A DNA stretch of 64,000 bases from Myxococcales bacterium (GTDB taxonomy: Bacteria; Myxococcota_A; Polyangia; Polyangiales; Polyangiaceae). Where the stretch lies: positions 744,001 through 808,000 of the forward strand of contig JADJKB010000005.1 of the NCBI GenBank assembly GCA_016706225.1, in the 5' to 3' direction. A program made the translations under genes and the position numbers. Numbering within the stretch: the first letter of the stretch is position 1; each line of letters starts with the position of its first letter. The notes beneath the pieces are model-generated. The model did no database searches. It was not told the origin of the DNA and saw only the letters and a list, made by a program, of their open reading frames with translations. Positions 15,488 through 23,209 of the stretch are shown here, in pieces.

Positions 15488-16375
15488 ATGCGTAAGACGG
15501 TTGCGTTGTTCTCTCTGGCGTTTTGGTTGATCGGCTGCGGGGGTGACTCGACCACGGAAGGCACCGGTGGCAGCGGCGGCGCAACGGGCGGCAGCGGCGC
15601 AACCGGCGGCGGGGCAACAGGCGGCGCGGGCGGAACAGGCGGTGGCAGCGGCGGGACGACGGGAGGCAGCGGTGGCGTGACAGCCGGTGCGGGCGGAACG
15701 ACCGGTGGCAGCGGCGGGACGACGGGAGGCAGCGGCGGCGCAACGGGAGGCAGCGGCGGCGCAACGGGAGGCAGCGGCGGCGCAACGGGCGGCAGCGGCG
15801 GCGCAACGGGCGGCAGCGGTGGCGCGACGGGCGGCAGCGGCGGCGCGACGTCGAAACCCGAGTGCGCTTCCGACAGCGACTGCAAGATCTTGCAAGATTG
15901 CTGCAGCTGCAGCGGATATCCGAGCTCCGAAACCCCACCGTCGTGCGCCAAGCTCTGCATTCAGGACAAGTGCGGCGAGCTCGGGGTGACGCCGACCGCG
16001 TCCTGCCAGGCGGGGCGTTGTGTCGCGGGTTTCAACTGCGACCCGTCGAAGGTGACGTGCAAATCGCTGACGCCCACCTGCAACCCCGGAGAGATCCCGC
16101 TGATCAACGCCGCGGGCAACTGCTGGCAGGGCGGCTGCGTTCCGGCGAACGAGTGCAAAGCCGTGAAGGCCTGCAGTGACTGCACCGGCAACCTGGTCTG
16201 TGCGAGCTGGGTCACACAACTCGGCACCCAGCACCACTGCGTCGACGTCCCAAAGAGCTGCGGTACGGACTTCACCTGCGGCTGCATGGGTCCCAGCGTG
16301 TGCACCTCTCCCTACCTGAGCTGCCAGGACTACTCGGGTCAGAAGGGCGTGAGCTGCAGCTGTCCGAATTGCTGA
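15488..16375 (+). CDS. Cys-rich lipoprotein with GGSGGAT-repeat linker
   Basis: A 295-residue lipoprotein. The signal peptide MRKTVALFSLAFWLIGCGG has its lipobox Cys at residue 17. A ~100-residue linker of seven-residue repeats (GGSGGAT and variants) follows, then a ~170-residue Cys-rich region: ECASDSDCKILQDCCSCSGY, CAKLCIQDKCGE, CQAGRCVAGFNC, CWQGGCVPANECK, CSDCTGNLVCASW and a C-terminal SCSCPNC. The spacing suggests many disulphides and an extracellular location. No catalytic motif or known domain is visible; similar proteins are abundant in Polyangiales and usually listed as hypothetical. Confidence 0.85.
   Translation: MRKTVALFSLAFWLIGCGGDSTTEGTGGSGGATGGSGATGGGATGGAGGTGGGSGGTTGGSGGVTAGAGGTTGGSGGTTGGSGGATGGSGGATGGSGGATGGSGGATGGSGGATGGSGGATSKPECASDSDCKILQDCCSCSGYPSSETPPSCAKLCIQDKCGELGVTPTASCQAGRCVAGFNCDPSKVTCKSLTPTCNPGEIPLINAAGNCWQGGCVPANECKAVKACSDCTGNLVCASWVTQLGTQHHCVDVPKSCGTDFTCGCMGPSVCTSPYLSCQDYSGQKGVSCSCPNC
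15556..15850 (+). repeat. 21-bp-period repeat coding GGSGGAT linker
   Basis: Roughly fourteen units of the form ggcggcgcaacgggaggcagc, the last six almost identical, code for the seven-residue linker repeat of the surrounding lipoprotein. The near-identity of adjacent units points to recent slippage or recombination. Confidence 0.8.
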
Positions 16376-16487
16376 CCGAACGGCGCTGCTCGCGTCGCCT
16401 GCGTTCCGGAGTGTGCAGTTGACTGGTAGCGAAAGGGTTGCGCGCATCTGAAACGGCCGGGCCGTGTTTCGCGCCGCGCGCAGACTG

Positions 16488-16835
16488 CTACGCTGGCCTC
16501 ACCCAGCAGCTGCTGCTCTCGCTCGTGCCGAGCGGCGGGAGCGGGCCCACGGCGTTGGCACATGAGACGGTGTCGGTGTCGGAGAAGGCCTTCGCGAGGG
16601 ACGCCGAGTCCGCGCTATCGGCCTTGCCTTCGCTCCAGCTCAGCTCGTCGTCGGGGCCGACGGGGCCGTCCGAATCGGGCTCGGACGCCGTCGATACGCT
16701 GCACGCCGCGGCCGCAATTCCGACGAGCAGGCACACGAACCGCGTCGCCCATCGCGGGGGGCGGCGGGTTTCAGTCGGAGATTTTTCCGGCGCACTCGCC
16801 GAAGCCTCGAGCCTGTTCTGGGACGATCGGGACAT
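16488..16835 (-). CDS. Small putative lipoprotein with GKADS motif
   Basis: About 115 residues from the ATG at 16835 (another ATG lies six codons upstream). A long basic N-terminus precedes a hydrophobic helix ending in a lipobox (FVCLLVGIAAAACSVS), then an acidic stretch (EPDSDGPVGPDDELSWSEGK) leading to GKADSADS. The rest is short and featureless with two cysteines. The acidic-GK(A/G)DS arrangement also occurs after the lipobox of the Tae4-like half of the next gene (DLGKGDS), which lies 103 bases upstream on the same strand. It could encode a partner such as an immunity protein, but nothing in the sequence proves this. Confidence 0.5.
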   Translation of the reverse strand: MSRSSQNRLEASASAPEKSPTETRRPPRWATRFVCLLVGIAAAACSVSTASEPDSDGPVGPDDELSWSEGKADSADSASLAKAFSDTDTVSCANAVGPLPPLGTSESSSCWVRPA

Positions 16836-16938
16836 GACGCTTCGTGCCTCCATACGGGTTAGTGTCGTTCACAGAGTGGGGTGGGGTCAGTGACCGCCGC
16901 GGCCAGCTTCGTGACGAAGCCGGCCACCGGCAGCGCGC

Positions 16939-18996
16939 TCAGCCGCCGTCAGCGCCGCCGTCAGCGCCGCCGTCAGCTGTGGCTTCGGGAGTGATCCAGA
17001 GCTCGGTTTGCTCCCCGAAGTAGGCGTGGTTTCGCGGTCCGGTCCCGTCCCACAGGTCGAAGTGGCCGGTGTACGCGGTGCTCCCGCTGATGGTGAACTT
17101 GATGATGCCCTTCTTGCCGACGAAATCGTCTGGGTTGCTGCTGACGATGTCGGGTTTGCCGACTCGCGTGCGCAGGTACTCCGACAGCTCGCGCACGCGG
17201 AAGGCGTACCACTTGCCGTCGCCGCCCTTGACCACGTTCATGGGCTTGGCTTTTGTCGGACTCGGGACCTCGAAGCCGCCGTAGTTCAAGGCGCGGCTCA
17301 CGCGAACCGTGCAGGTGTTGCTGATCCACGCGGCGTCGACCGAGCCGCCGATCAGCTTCTTCACCGTTGAAGCCCCGCCCATGGGGTAGGCGTCCCACAT
17401 GCCCTCCAGCGGCGGCAGCTTGCGGGGCGAGTCGCCCTTGCCGAGGTCCGGCATCTCGAAGCTCATGTCCATGGGGTCGAGTGCCTCTTCTTCGCCGTCG
17501 TCGAACGCAGCGTCATCCGCGACGTTGCTGGTGCAGCCCGCCAGAAGCAGCATGAACGAGCAGGCCACCATGCACCCGAGAGCGCTCACGGAAGATCGGC
17601 GAGCACGCGGCCCGAAGCGCCGTCGTGCGGCGAAGGCGCCGGCCAACGCGAGGCTGACCAGCCAGGCAAAGCTGAACTTCGTGCCGGCGGGCGCCCCGAC
17701 TGCACAGCCGTTCGCCTGGCTGGCGGCGGGGCCGCTCTCGACCGCGGCCAGTCCAGCCGCGTCTTCCTTGCCGTCGGCGCTGACCCGTGTGATTCGGATG
17801 GCGTCCGCCAGGAGTTGCCGCGTCGGCAGCAGGCTCTCCCAGGTGTTGTCGTCCAGGCGCAGCGACTGCCCTGCGCCCTTCGCAAAATCGAAGCTGCCGA
17901 GCTTCTGCCAGCCGTCCTTGGCGTTCTGATCGACGCTGACGGTCGAGGTCTTCGTGCCGTGCGAAAGGGTGTACTTGGCCTTTTTCGACAGCGTGTATCC
18001 GGTGGTTTTCATCGTATATACCTCCACGTCGTAACGGCCGGCCTCTGCGAAGCCGAGCTCCCAAGTCGCTTGATTCGTCGGTTTGTGAGCGCTCTTCACG
18101 TGCATCCACGAGCGGCTGCCGGCGTGCCCGTCTTCGACCAGGTGCCAGTTCATGGCTGGGCCGAGGCGCTTGAAACACACGTCGTCGTCCTCGACGACGC
18201 GTCCCTGGGCCGGGATCACCGCGCAGGTCTTGCAGTCTTCGGCGCACGTTGCTGGTGACTCGTCGCCATTGCAGGCACCGTCGCCACACTGCACGTCTTC
18301 GACAGTTGTGCTGGTGATGACGGTGCCGACCGCCAGGTCTTCCGTCCCGTCGAGCGGCTCGGGCACGACGGAGCTACCCGAGAGCGAGCCACCAGTGCCC
18401 GTTCCGCCGATCTGGGCATCACGGTGGATGGCCCAGTGCAGGTGCGGTCGCTCGAAGTTCGTGCAGCTCAGCGAGCTGTCGCACGAGCTACCCAACGTGC
18501 CAAGCTGCTGGCCAACCCTCACCAGCATGCCCTCGCTCACCGCGATCGAGTCGAGGTGCGCGTACACGCTGTGGTAGGTGTGACCGTCCCCGAGATCGTG
18601 CTCGAGCACGATGCGCTGGCCGTAGTTACGCCAGTTCGAAGTGGCCCACCCCGACCTCAGAACCTTGCCCGCGAGCGGGGCGAGCACCGGGAGCCCCTTG
18701 CCGGAGTTGGGCTCGCCGGCGATGATCAAGTCGAGCGCGTAGTAGTCGTTGGCCTTCCAGGACGAGGCCGTGTAGACGTGGAGTCCCGAGCCAGCGTTCG
18801 GACCAAAGCCCGCGATCACCTCGATGTCGTACCCAGCAGGGAAGGGCAGGCTGAGCTCGACGCCCGAGGGGAAGGCCACGGCACCTTGGAGGGGCGACGT
18901 CAGCGCCCCCGCATCCGACACCCACGACACCGTGCCGAGCAGCGCCAGAGCGCCGATCACCCCGAACTTCGTCGACGTAAGCAGCTCCCGGTCCAT
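16939..18996 (-). CDS. M23-like/golvesin-type exoprotein fused in frame to a lipoprotein-type Tae4-like amidase
   Basis: A 685-residue frame with two protein-like halves. Half one: signal peptide (residues 1-31), an M23 LytM-like domain (~60-195: YALDL, VYAHLDS, HLHWAI with His185/His187), a CGDGACNGDESPATCAEDC block, a golvesin/xanthan-lyase-type beta domain (~260-405), and a MYXO-CTERM-like tail (GCAVGAPAG, hydrophobic helix, RRRFGPRARR, 430-468). Half two starts at once: a lipoprotein signal (ACSFMLLLAGC, Cys488), an acidic DLGKGDS spacer, then a Tae4-type D,L-endopeptidase domain: TCTVRVSRALNYGG (Cys562), YAFRVRELSEYLRT, FVGKKGIIKF, TGHFDLWDG (His645, Asp647). Tae4 enzymes cut D-Glu-mDAP bonds and are usually type VI secretion effectors. 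The first zinc His of M23 is replaced by Tyr85. Internal starts at 17589 (GTG) or 17571 (ATG) could give Tae4 alone. Confidence 0.8.
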   Translation of the reverse strand: MDRELLTSTKFGVIGALALLGTVSWVSDAGALTSPLQGAVAFPSGVELSLPFPAGYDIEVIAGFGPNAGSGLHVYTASSWKANDYYALDLIIAGEPNSGKGLPVLAPLAGKVLRSGWATSNWRNYGQRIVLEHDLGDGHTYHSVYAHLDSIAVSEGMLVRVGQQLGTLGSSCDSSLSCTNFERPHLHWAIHRDAQIGGTGTGGSLSGSSVVPEPLDGTEDLAVGTVITSTTVEDVQCGDGACNGDESPATCAEDCKTCAVIPAQGRVVEDDDVCFKRLGPAMNWHLVEDGHAGSRSWMHVKSAHKPTNQATWELGFAEAGRYDVEVYTMKTTGYTLSKKAKYTLSHGTKTSTVSVDQNAKDGWQKLGSFDFAKGAGQSLRLDDNTWESLLPTRQLLADAIRITRVSADGKEDAAGLAAVESGPAASQANGCAVGAPAGTKFSFAWLVSLALAGAFAARRRFGPRARRSSVSALGCMVACSFMLLLAGCTSNVADDAAFDDGEEEALDPMDMSFEMPDLGKGDSPRKLPPLEGMWDAYPMGGASTVKKLIGGSVDAAWISNTCTVRVSRALNYGGFEVPSPTKAKPMNVVKGGDGKWYAFRVRELSEYLRTRVGKPDIVSSNPDDFVGKKGIIKFTISGSTAYTGHFDLWDGTGPRNHAYFGEQTELWITPEATADGGADGGADGG

Positions 18997-19027
18997 GAGT
19001 GCTACTTTTGCCTACATGACGCCTCTG

Positions 19028-19059
19028 GGTCATTGACCAGGGCGGACAGTCTATTGACC
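19028..19059 (-). promoter_or_regulatory. Two GGTCAAT direct repeats upstream of the M23-Tae4 gene
   Basis: On the minus strand GGTCAATAG (19059-19051) and GGTCAATGACC (19038-19028) carry the same heptamer 21 bases apart, two helical turns, about 32-63 bases before the ATG at 18996. The first is identical to one arm of the palindrome at 13934-13954. A regulator-binding role is a guess. Confidence 0.3.
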
Positions 19060-19115
19060 CGAGCGACCGGCACCGACCCATCGGGTCTGCGAAGCGCCCG
19101 AACCAGCCCGCCGCC

Positions 19116-20219
19116 TCAGAAGTTGTAGGCGACTTCGTACGGGATGCACGACGAGGTCGTGTTGCCCTTCACGCGGATGTAGACGCTGGCTGAATCCGAG
19201 ACCGACGCGCAGTCGAGCAGGATCTCCGCGGCCCCGGCGCTCGACGTACAGCAACCCTTCATCGTGCCTTCCGTCGCCGGCACGCCCTTCGCGCAGCTCT
19301 TGAAACCGTCCGACTTGTCCGTGCACGCGGCGAACACACACGCCTGAATGCCGGTGGTCTTGGTGGAGATCGCCGGGCTGACGACGCAAAACCCGTCTGT
19401 GCCGGTGAACTTGAAGAAGTCCACATCGCCCCCCGCCTTGACCACGCCTGCGACCGAGCTGCCCGAGGCGTCGCAGTCGTTGATGGTGCACAACGTCGTC
19501 GGGCAGGCCGAGCTCGCGGTAGTCGGCGTGTTGTTGGGCTCGGGACCGGGATCGGTGCATGTAGTGCAAGCGCTGCCGTTGCACGTGCCCCCGCACTCGC
19601 AGCTGAGCAGCCCATTGCAGTTCTTGAGGCCGCTCGCACACTTCACGCATTTCGAGGCCGAACACTGGTAGTCCGCGTTGCCGCACTCGAACGCCTTGGC
19701 CCCCGTGCATTGAGGTGCCGTGCCGCCCGTTCCGCCCGATGTGCCACCGGTTCCACCGCCGCCTGACCCGCCCGAACCGCCTGATCCGGGGATGCTGCAC
19801 GTCGCGCAGCCGAGGGTGTTGACCGAGACGACGCACATCGGGTGCCAGGACGTGCTGCAGCAGTAAGGCTCTTGGTTACAGACGCACGCCTCGACCTTCG
19901 AGTTCGAACATCCCGGCGACGATGACGGGGTGCAACAATCGTTCGTGGAGGCGCCGCCGCTGCCGCTCGCGCCGCCGGCGCCGCTCGCGCCGCCGGCGCC
20001 GCTCGCGCCCGCAGCGCCGCCCGAGACTGTCCCGGAGCTGCCACCGTTGCCGCCCACGGCCCCGCTGCCCGAGTAGCCAGCAAATCCCGAGACGCCGCCG
20101 AAGCTCTGGCCCGCCGAGCCACCTCCGCCGCTGGGATCTTCGACCTCGTCGCCCCCAGCGCATCCCCACCCGATGAACGGTGTTGCGAGCGCCAGGCCCA
20201 GGACTCGCGTGAGCCTCAC
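19116..20219 (-). CDS. Cys-rich lipoprotein with C-terminal beta domain
   Basis: A 367-residue lipoprotein. The GTG at 20219 gives VRLTRVLGLALATPFIGWGC with a lipobox. A Gly/Ser/Ala-rich linker follows, then a block typical of Polyangiales surface proteins (CCTPSSSPGCSNSKVEACVC, PYCCSTSWHPMCV, GCATC), a second linker and a second Cys block (ALTCNGAC-type spacing). The last ~130 residues (PGPEPNNTPTT, VKAGGDVDFFKFTGTDGFCV, ASVYIRVKG, SCIPYEVAYNF) resemble a bacterial pre-peptidase (PPC) beta-sandwich, a secreted adhesion or processing domain. No enzyme motif is seen. It lies 119 bases upstream of the M23-Tae4 gene on the same strand. Confidence 0.8.
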   Translation of the reverse strand: MRLTRVLGLALATPFIGWGCAGGDEVEDPSGGGGSAGQSFGGVSGFAGYSGSGAVGGNGGSSGTVSGGAAGASGAGGASGAGGASGSGGASTNDCCTPSSSPGCSNSKVEACVCNQEPYCCSTSWHPMCVVSVNTLGCATCSIPGSGGSGGSGGGGTGGTSGGTGGTAPQCTGAKAFECGNADYQCSASKCVKCASGLKNCNGLLSCECGGTCNGSACTTCTDPGPEPNNTPTTASSACPTTLCTINDCDASGSSVAGVVKAGGDVDFFKFTGTDGFCVVSPAISTKTTGIQACVFAACTDKSDGFKSCAKGVPATEGTMKGCCTSSAGAAEILLDCASVSDSASVYIRVKGNTTSSCIPYEVAYNF

Positions 20220-20311
20220 GCCTTCACGATACCATCCTCGAGGCTGGGGGGTAGGATTGGAATCACGGAATCGCCAGCCGCAAGCGCGCAATCGAGGCGG
20301 CTCACCAACGT

Positions 20312-20809
20312 TCAAAACAACGAGTACTTGAAGTTGGCGACGCCCACGGCCGTCTTGAACAGGTCGAGCAGGCTCTCTGGAGGGTTGGGCTCGTTGCAGC
20401 GCATCGTCATCCGACCGCTGAGCTCGTGGCTCTGGCCGCCCATCAGCTTCGGGAACGTGACGGTGCGCTTGCTCGTCACGTCCACTTGGCCCGAGTCGCG
20501 CGCCAGCGACGTCGCGCCGATTTCGGCGAACTCGTCCGCGGCCTTGGTGCTCGGCAGTGGGCCCGAGCCGGCCTCGCTCGCGGTCTCGCCGATGTCAGCG
20601 AGCGCGTCACTCTTGCCTTCGCAGCCTTTCAGCGCCAGCGCCCAGGCCGTGCTCCGGGCTTCGTCCATTGCGTGGAGTTTGGCGGCATGGAACCTCAGCG
20701 CGGACCATGCACATGCGAACACCATCACCATGAACACGGCGACCACCGCCGCCTCCACCATCGCGGCGCCGCGCTCCCGACGTCCGCGCGCACTCGATCG
20801 GCTCCGCAT
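20312..20809 (-). CDS. TadE/TadG-like pilus-assembly protein
   Basis: About 165 residues from the ATG at 20809; an open frame with other ATGs extends upstream to 20884. A basic leader (RSRSSARGRRERG) precedes the TadE-type segment GAAMVEAAVVAVFMVMVFAC, a pseudopilin-like hydrophobic helix with Glu near its start, then LRFHAAKLHAMDEARSTAWA. The remaining ~110 residues are soluble with few marks. TadE-like minor pilins support tight-adherence/Flp pili, but no other tad genes are in the window, so it may be an orphan. It is 92 bases upstream of the Cys-rich lipoprotein gene on the same strand. Confidence 0.72.
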   Translation of the reverse strand: MRSRSSARGRRERGAAMVEAAVVAVFMVMVFACAWSALRFHAAKLHAMDEARSTAWALALKGCEGKSDALADIGETASEAGSGPLPSTKAADEFAEIGATSLARDSGQVDVTSKRTVTFPKLMGGQSHELSGRMTMRCNEPNPPESLLDLFKTAVGVANFKYSLF

Positions 20810-20981
20810 GTCGGTGCTGGTGTGCAAGGCGTCTGCCAACCCGCGATTGGCCATTGCCTGCCTGCTTCCCGCGCTAATTCTCACGCCTTGGGCGAGCGCA
20901 GCCTGACGCCGTGGGGCCCGACGCGACCCGGGCTAGCTGGTCGAAATCACGGCCGCCCAGCGCCGAATTGGTCAGTGTGCG

Positions 20982-21006
20982 AGTGTCAGAACATGTCGCT
21001 GACACT
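20982..21006. promoter_or_regulatory. Inverted repeat in the gap between TadE-like gene and Ig-module lipoprotein
   Basis: AGTGTCAG-(9 bases)-CTGACACT is a perfect 8-bp inverted repeat in the 344-base divergent gap 20810-21153. It is about 150 bases from the plus-strand ATG and 173 from the minus-strand ATG. With no T-run and a position between divergent genes it is more likely an operator than a terminator. I see no gene in the gap. Confidence 0.45.
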
Positions 21007-21153
21007 GCGCGTTGACGCGTCTTCGCCGTATGCGAGCTGCGGCTCGTGCTCGTAGCGCTCGCTGATCCGTCAGGCCTCCGGCAAGGTTCGTGCAGCAAAC
21101 CCGTGGTATCCTCGTGTTGGAACGCCTCCTGCTTCGGGGCGTCGGCACTCCCC

Positions 21154-22305
21154 ATGGATCTCGGACCGTTGCTTCGTCCCCGCGCTGGCCTGCTCGCGCT
21201 GGTCCTCTGCCTGGCTGCGTGCTCGACGCCCGGGAACCACGAGGGCGGAGAGGACCTCGGCGCGGTCGAGCTGCGCGCGAGCGGCACCAAGCTCGTGGCC
21301 AGCAGCTGGGTGAAGCTCTGGAGCGATCTCCCCAAAGATCGCAGTGGGCTCGCGCACTACCGCGCTTGTCTGGGTGAGCCGTTCAAATACACGCTGGCCT
21401 TTCGCAACAAAGGCGACGCCATCTGGCGTGACGAACCCGGTCGGGGAAAGGAACCCGGTAGCGACGTCTTCCTCGAGACCGCGAACGGGAAGAAGGACAC
21501 GCTGGCCGGCAAGAACCGCTTCAGCCTGCGTTGGAACAGCAACGACTGGGTGCGCGGTGACCGCAAAGCGCGGGAGTGCACGGTCGACCGAGGCTGTCGT
21601 AGGACGCGCTCGGTTCACGACGGCATCAGCGCGACGGCTCCGGCCAAACCTGGTGTGTACAAGTCACGCTGGCGCTTGCGGGACTACAGCCGTGCATGGG
21701 ACAAGCCTCGTGGCTTCGGGCCGAAGGTCGAGCTCCGCGTCCGCGTGCAATGGTGCCCCGAGGCGGGTGAGTGCGCGTGCAACGTCACCTGCTCCGATGG
21801 GACCAAGAGTGTGCTCTGGCTCAACGAGGGTGACGACTACCAGTGCAAGAACAGCGCGGACTACGCCTGCTGGCCCGCTGCTGCGACCCAGCATCAGTTC
21901 GTGCCGTGCGTCGCGCCTTTGGACGGCGGAGCGGGTAGCGGCGGGAGCTCCGGCGCGGTGAATGCCGACGAACCTCCGGACGGCCCCGGGTACTGGATCA
22001 CGGACTCCGACGACGTCGTCGGTGTGGGTGGTTCTGGGGGCACAGGCGGCTCGGGCGGCTCCGGCTCGGTCGAGTGGTGGGCCGATGGAGACGACCCCGG
22101 GGTCGGGGATGACGTCCCGGACGATCCGGACTACGAGCCCGACGGCTTCGATGGCGTGGCGGAAGAATTCGAGCCAGGCGTCGTTTCGGCGGACGACTCG
22201 GGCTGCGCGCTGTCTCCACGCCCTTCGGCGCCGCTCGCGCTGGTGTGCCTCACCGCGGCCGGAGCGCTTCTGCTGCGCAAGCGCCGCTCAAAAAGCAAAC
22301 TCTAG
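21154..22305 (+). CDS. Stand-alone Ig/Cys module lipoprotein with MYXO-CTERM-like tail
   Basis: A 383-residue protein with a lipoprotein signal peptide (LLALVLCLAACS, Cys23). Residues ~50-200 carry an Ig-like module: YRACLGEPFKYTLAFRNKGD, AIWRDEPGRGKEPGSDVFLE, GDRKARECTVDRGCRRT and KPGVYKSRWRLRDYSRAW. Its centre (NkG..iW) and end (PGvY.sRWRLrd) resemble NBR1-type Ig domains. A Cys-rich block follows to ~252 (CPEAGECACNVTCSDG), then a Gly/Asp/Glu-rich linker and a tail, DSGCALSPRPSAPLALVCLT with an Arg/Lys end. The same module is attached to VanY, amidase and SpoIID domains 5-10 kb downstream, but here there is no enzyme. It may be a binding or scaffolding version. The copy is the most divergent of the four. 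Confidence 0.85.
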   Translation: MDLGPLLRPRAGLLALVLCLAACSTPGNHEGGEDLGAVELRASGTKLVASSWVKLWSDLPKDRSGLAHYRACLGEPFKYTLAFRNKGDAIWRDEPGRGKEPGSDVFLETANGKKDTLAGKNRFSLRWNSNDWVRGDRKARECTVDRGCRRTRSVHDGISATAPAKPGVYKSRWRLRDYSRAWDKPRGFGPKVELRVRVQWCPEAGECACNVTCSDGTKSVLWLNEGDDYQCKNSADYACWPAAATQHQFVPCVAPLDGGAGSGGSSGAVNADEPPDGPGYWITDSDDVVGVGGSGGTGGSGGSGSVEWWADGDDPGVGDDVPDDPDYEPDGFDGVAEEFEPGVVSADDSGCALSPRPSAPLALVCLTAAGALLLRKRRSKSKL

Positions 22306-23121
22306 CGCCGTGCGCACGCCGTTCGGGTGGGGCCAGATCCCCAGCCGGGCACCGGGACGCCGGCTCGCGGGCGCGCCCTCTCTCGGCTCGTCACTCCGCT
22401 CCGTGAAGTAGAAGTACGCGGCTCCGCCAAAGGCCAGCGCTGCAATCGCAAGGGACACGTCGGCCCGGGTGAAGTCGGCTCGAACTGCGTCGACGTCGTC
22501 CGGAGCGCACTCCCCCTTGCAGGCCTTCAGATCACTTCGTCCACTCAGGCCCTTGACCCCGAAGTAAGAGAAGCTGAGCAACCCGACGGCGCCGACACCC
22601 GCGAGCACGTAGCTGATGACGGCAGGGCTGGAGGCTTGGGTGGGGGCGCCGGCTTCAGCCGAGAGCTCGAGCTCGACGCGGCGGTTCTTCTCGCCCTGAC
22701 GGATCGTGAGCGTCTGCGTAACCGGCGGCCGTCCCGGCGCTTCGACGCGGAACACACGCTGGCCGGGGTCCACCTCCAGGGCCGCGCCGTTCAGCGAAGT
22801 TGCCAGGACCTCGTCGTCGACCAGCACCCGGACATCCGAGAGCTCCTTGCCGCCGGAGCTGACGCTCACGACCACGGTCGGCATGCCGCGTTCGACCTCG
22901 GCCAGCCAGGACGAACAATCGGCACGCAGGAGCGCAGGACACTCCGGCTCGACACAGACCAGAAGCTCCTTGCGCGATGTGCGCAGCTTTCCCGAGTTCT
23001 TGTCCTGCTGTGCCGCCTCGTACGCCCGGAGGCACCCCGCCTTGTCCGCGGCGCGTGCCGCGGGCGCCCACACAACTGCGGCGGCGATCGAGAGCAGAAA
23101 CGTTGCGAGCCTCGCGCCCAT
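22288..23121 (-). CDS. PEGA-like exported protein with two membrane helices
   Basis: A 277-residue protein with a cleavable signal peptide (FLLSIAAAVVWAPAARAAD) and a Cys-containing helical N-terminal part (CLRAYEAAQQDKNSGKLRTS, CVEPECPALLRADCSSWL). A PEGA-like beta domain follows (VVVSVSSGGKELSDVRVLVD, GQRVFRVEAPGRPP), then two hydrophobic helices (VISYVLAGVGAVGLLSFSYF and VSLAIAALAFGGAAYFYF) near residues 175-240. This layout is very common in Myxococcota, where such genes sit beside Ser/Thr kinases; the function is unknown. The 3' end overlaps the convergent Ig-module gene by 18 bases. Divergent, 88 bases away, is the FHA-AAA+ regulator. Confidence 0.8.
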   Translation of the reverse strand: MGARLATFLLSIAAAVVWAPAARAADKAGCLRAYEAAQQDKNSGKLRTSRKELLVCVEPECPALLRADCSSWLAEVERGMPTVVVSVSSGGKELSDVRVLVDDEVLATSLNGAALEVDPGQRVFRVEAPGRPPVTQTLTIRQGEKNRRVELELSAEAGAPTQASSPAVISYVLAGVGAVGLLSFSYFGVKGLSGRSDLKACKGECAPDDVDAVRADFTRADVSLAIAALAFGGAAYFYFTERSDEPREGAPASRRPGARLGIWPHPNGVRTALEFAF

Positions 23122-23209
23122 CCGGCCCCGTTATTCTCCGCCCGCCGCGAGGCCGCAACCCGCTGCTGCTTTGGCTGTGCCGCGCCGACCGCGGTAGAGT
23201 CGGCTGGGA

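Noticed and set aside
15404..16447. Upstream extension of the hypothetical protein at 14876-15403
   Set aside because: The extension is antisense to the GGSGGAT repeat and reads as Ala/Arg repeats; an ATG at 15403 gives a sensible protein.
16939..18996. Type VI secretion locus
   Set aside because: Only a Tae4-like domain is present; no hcp, vgrG, tss or clpV-like genes occur in the window.
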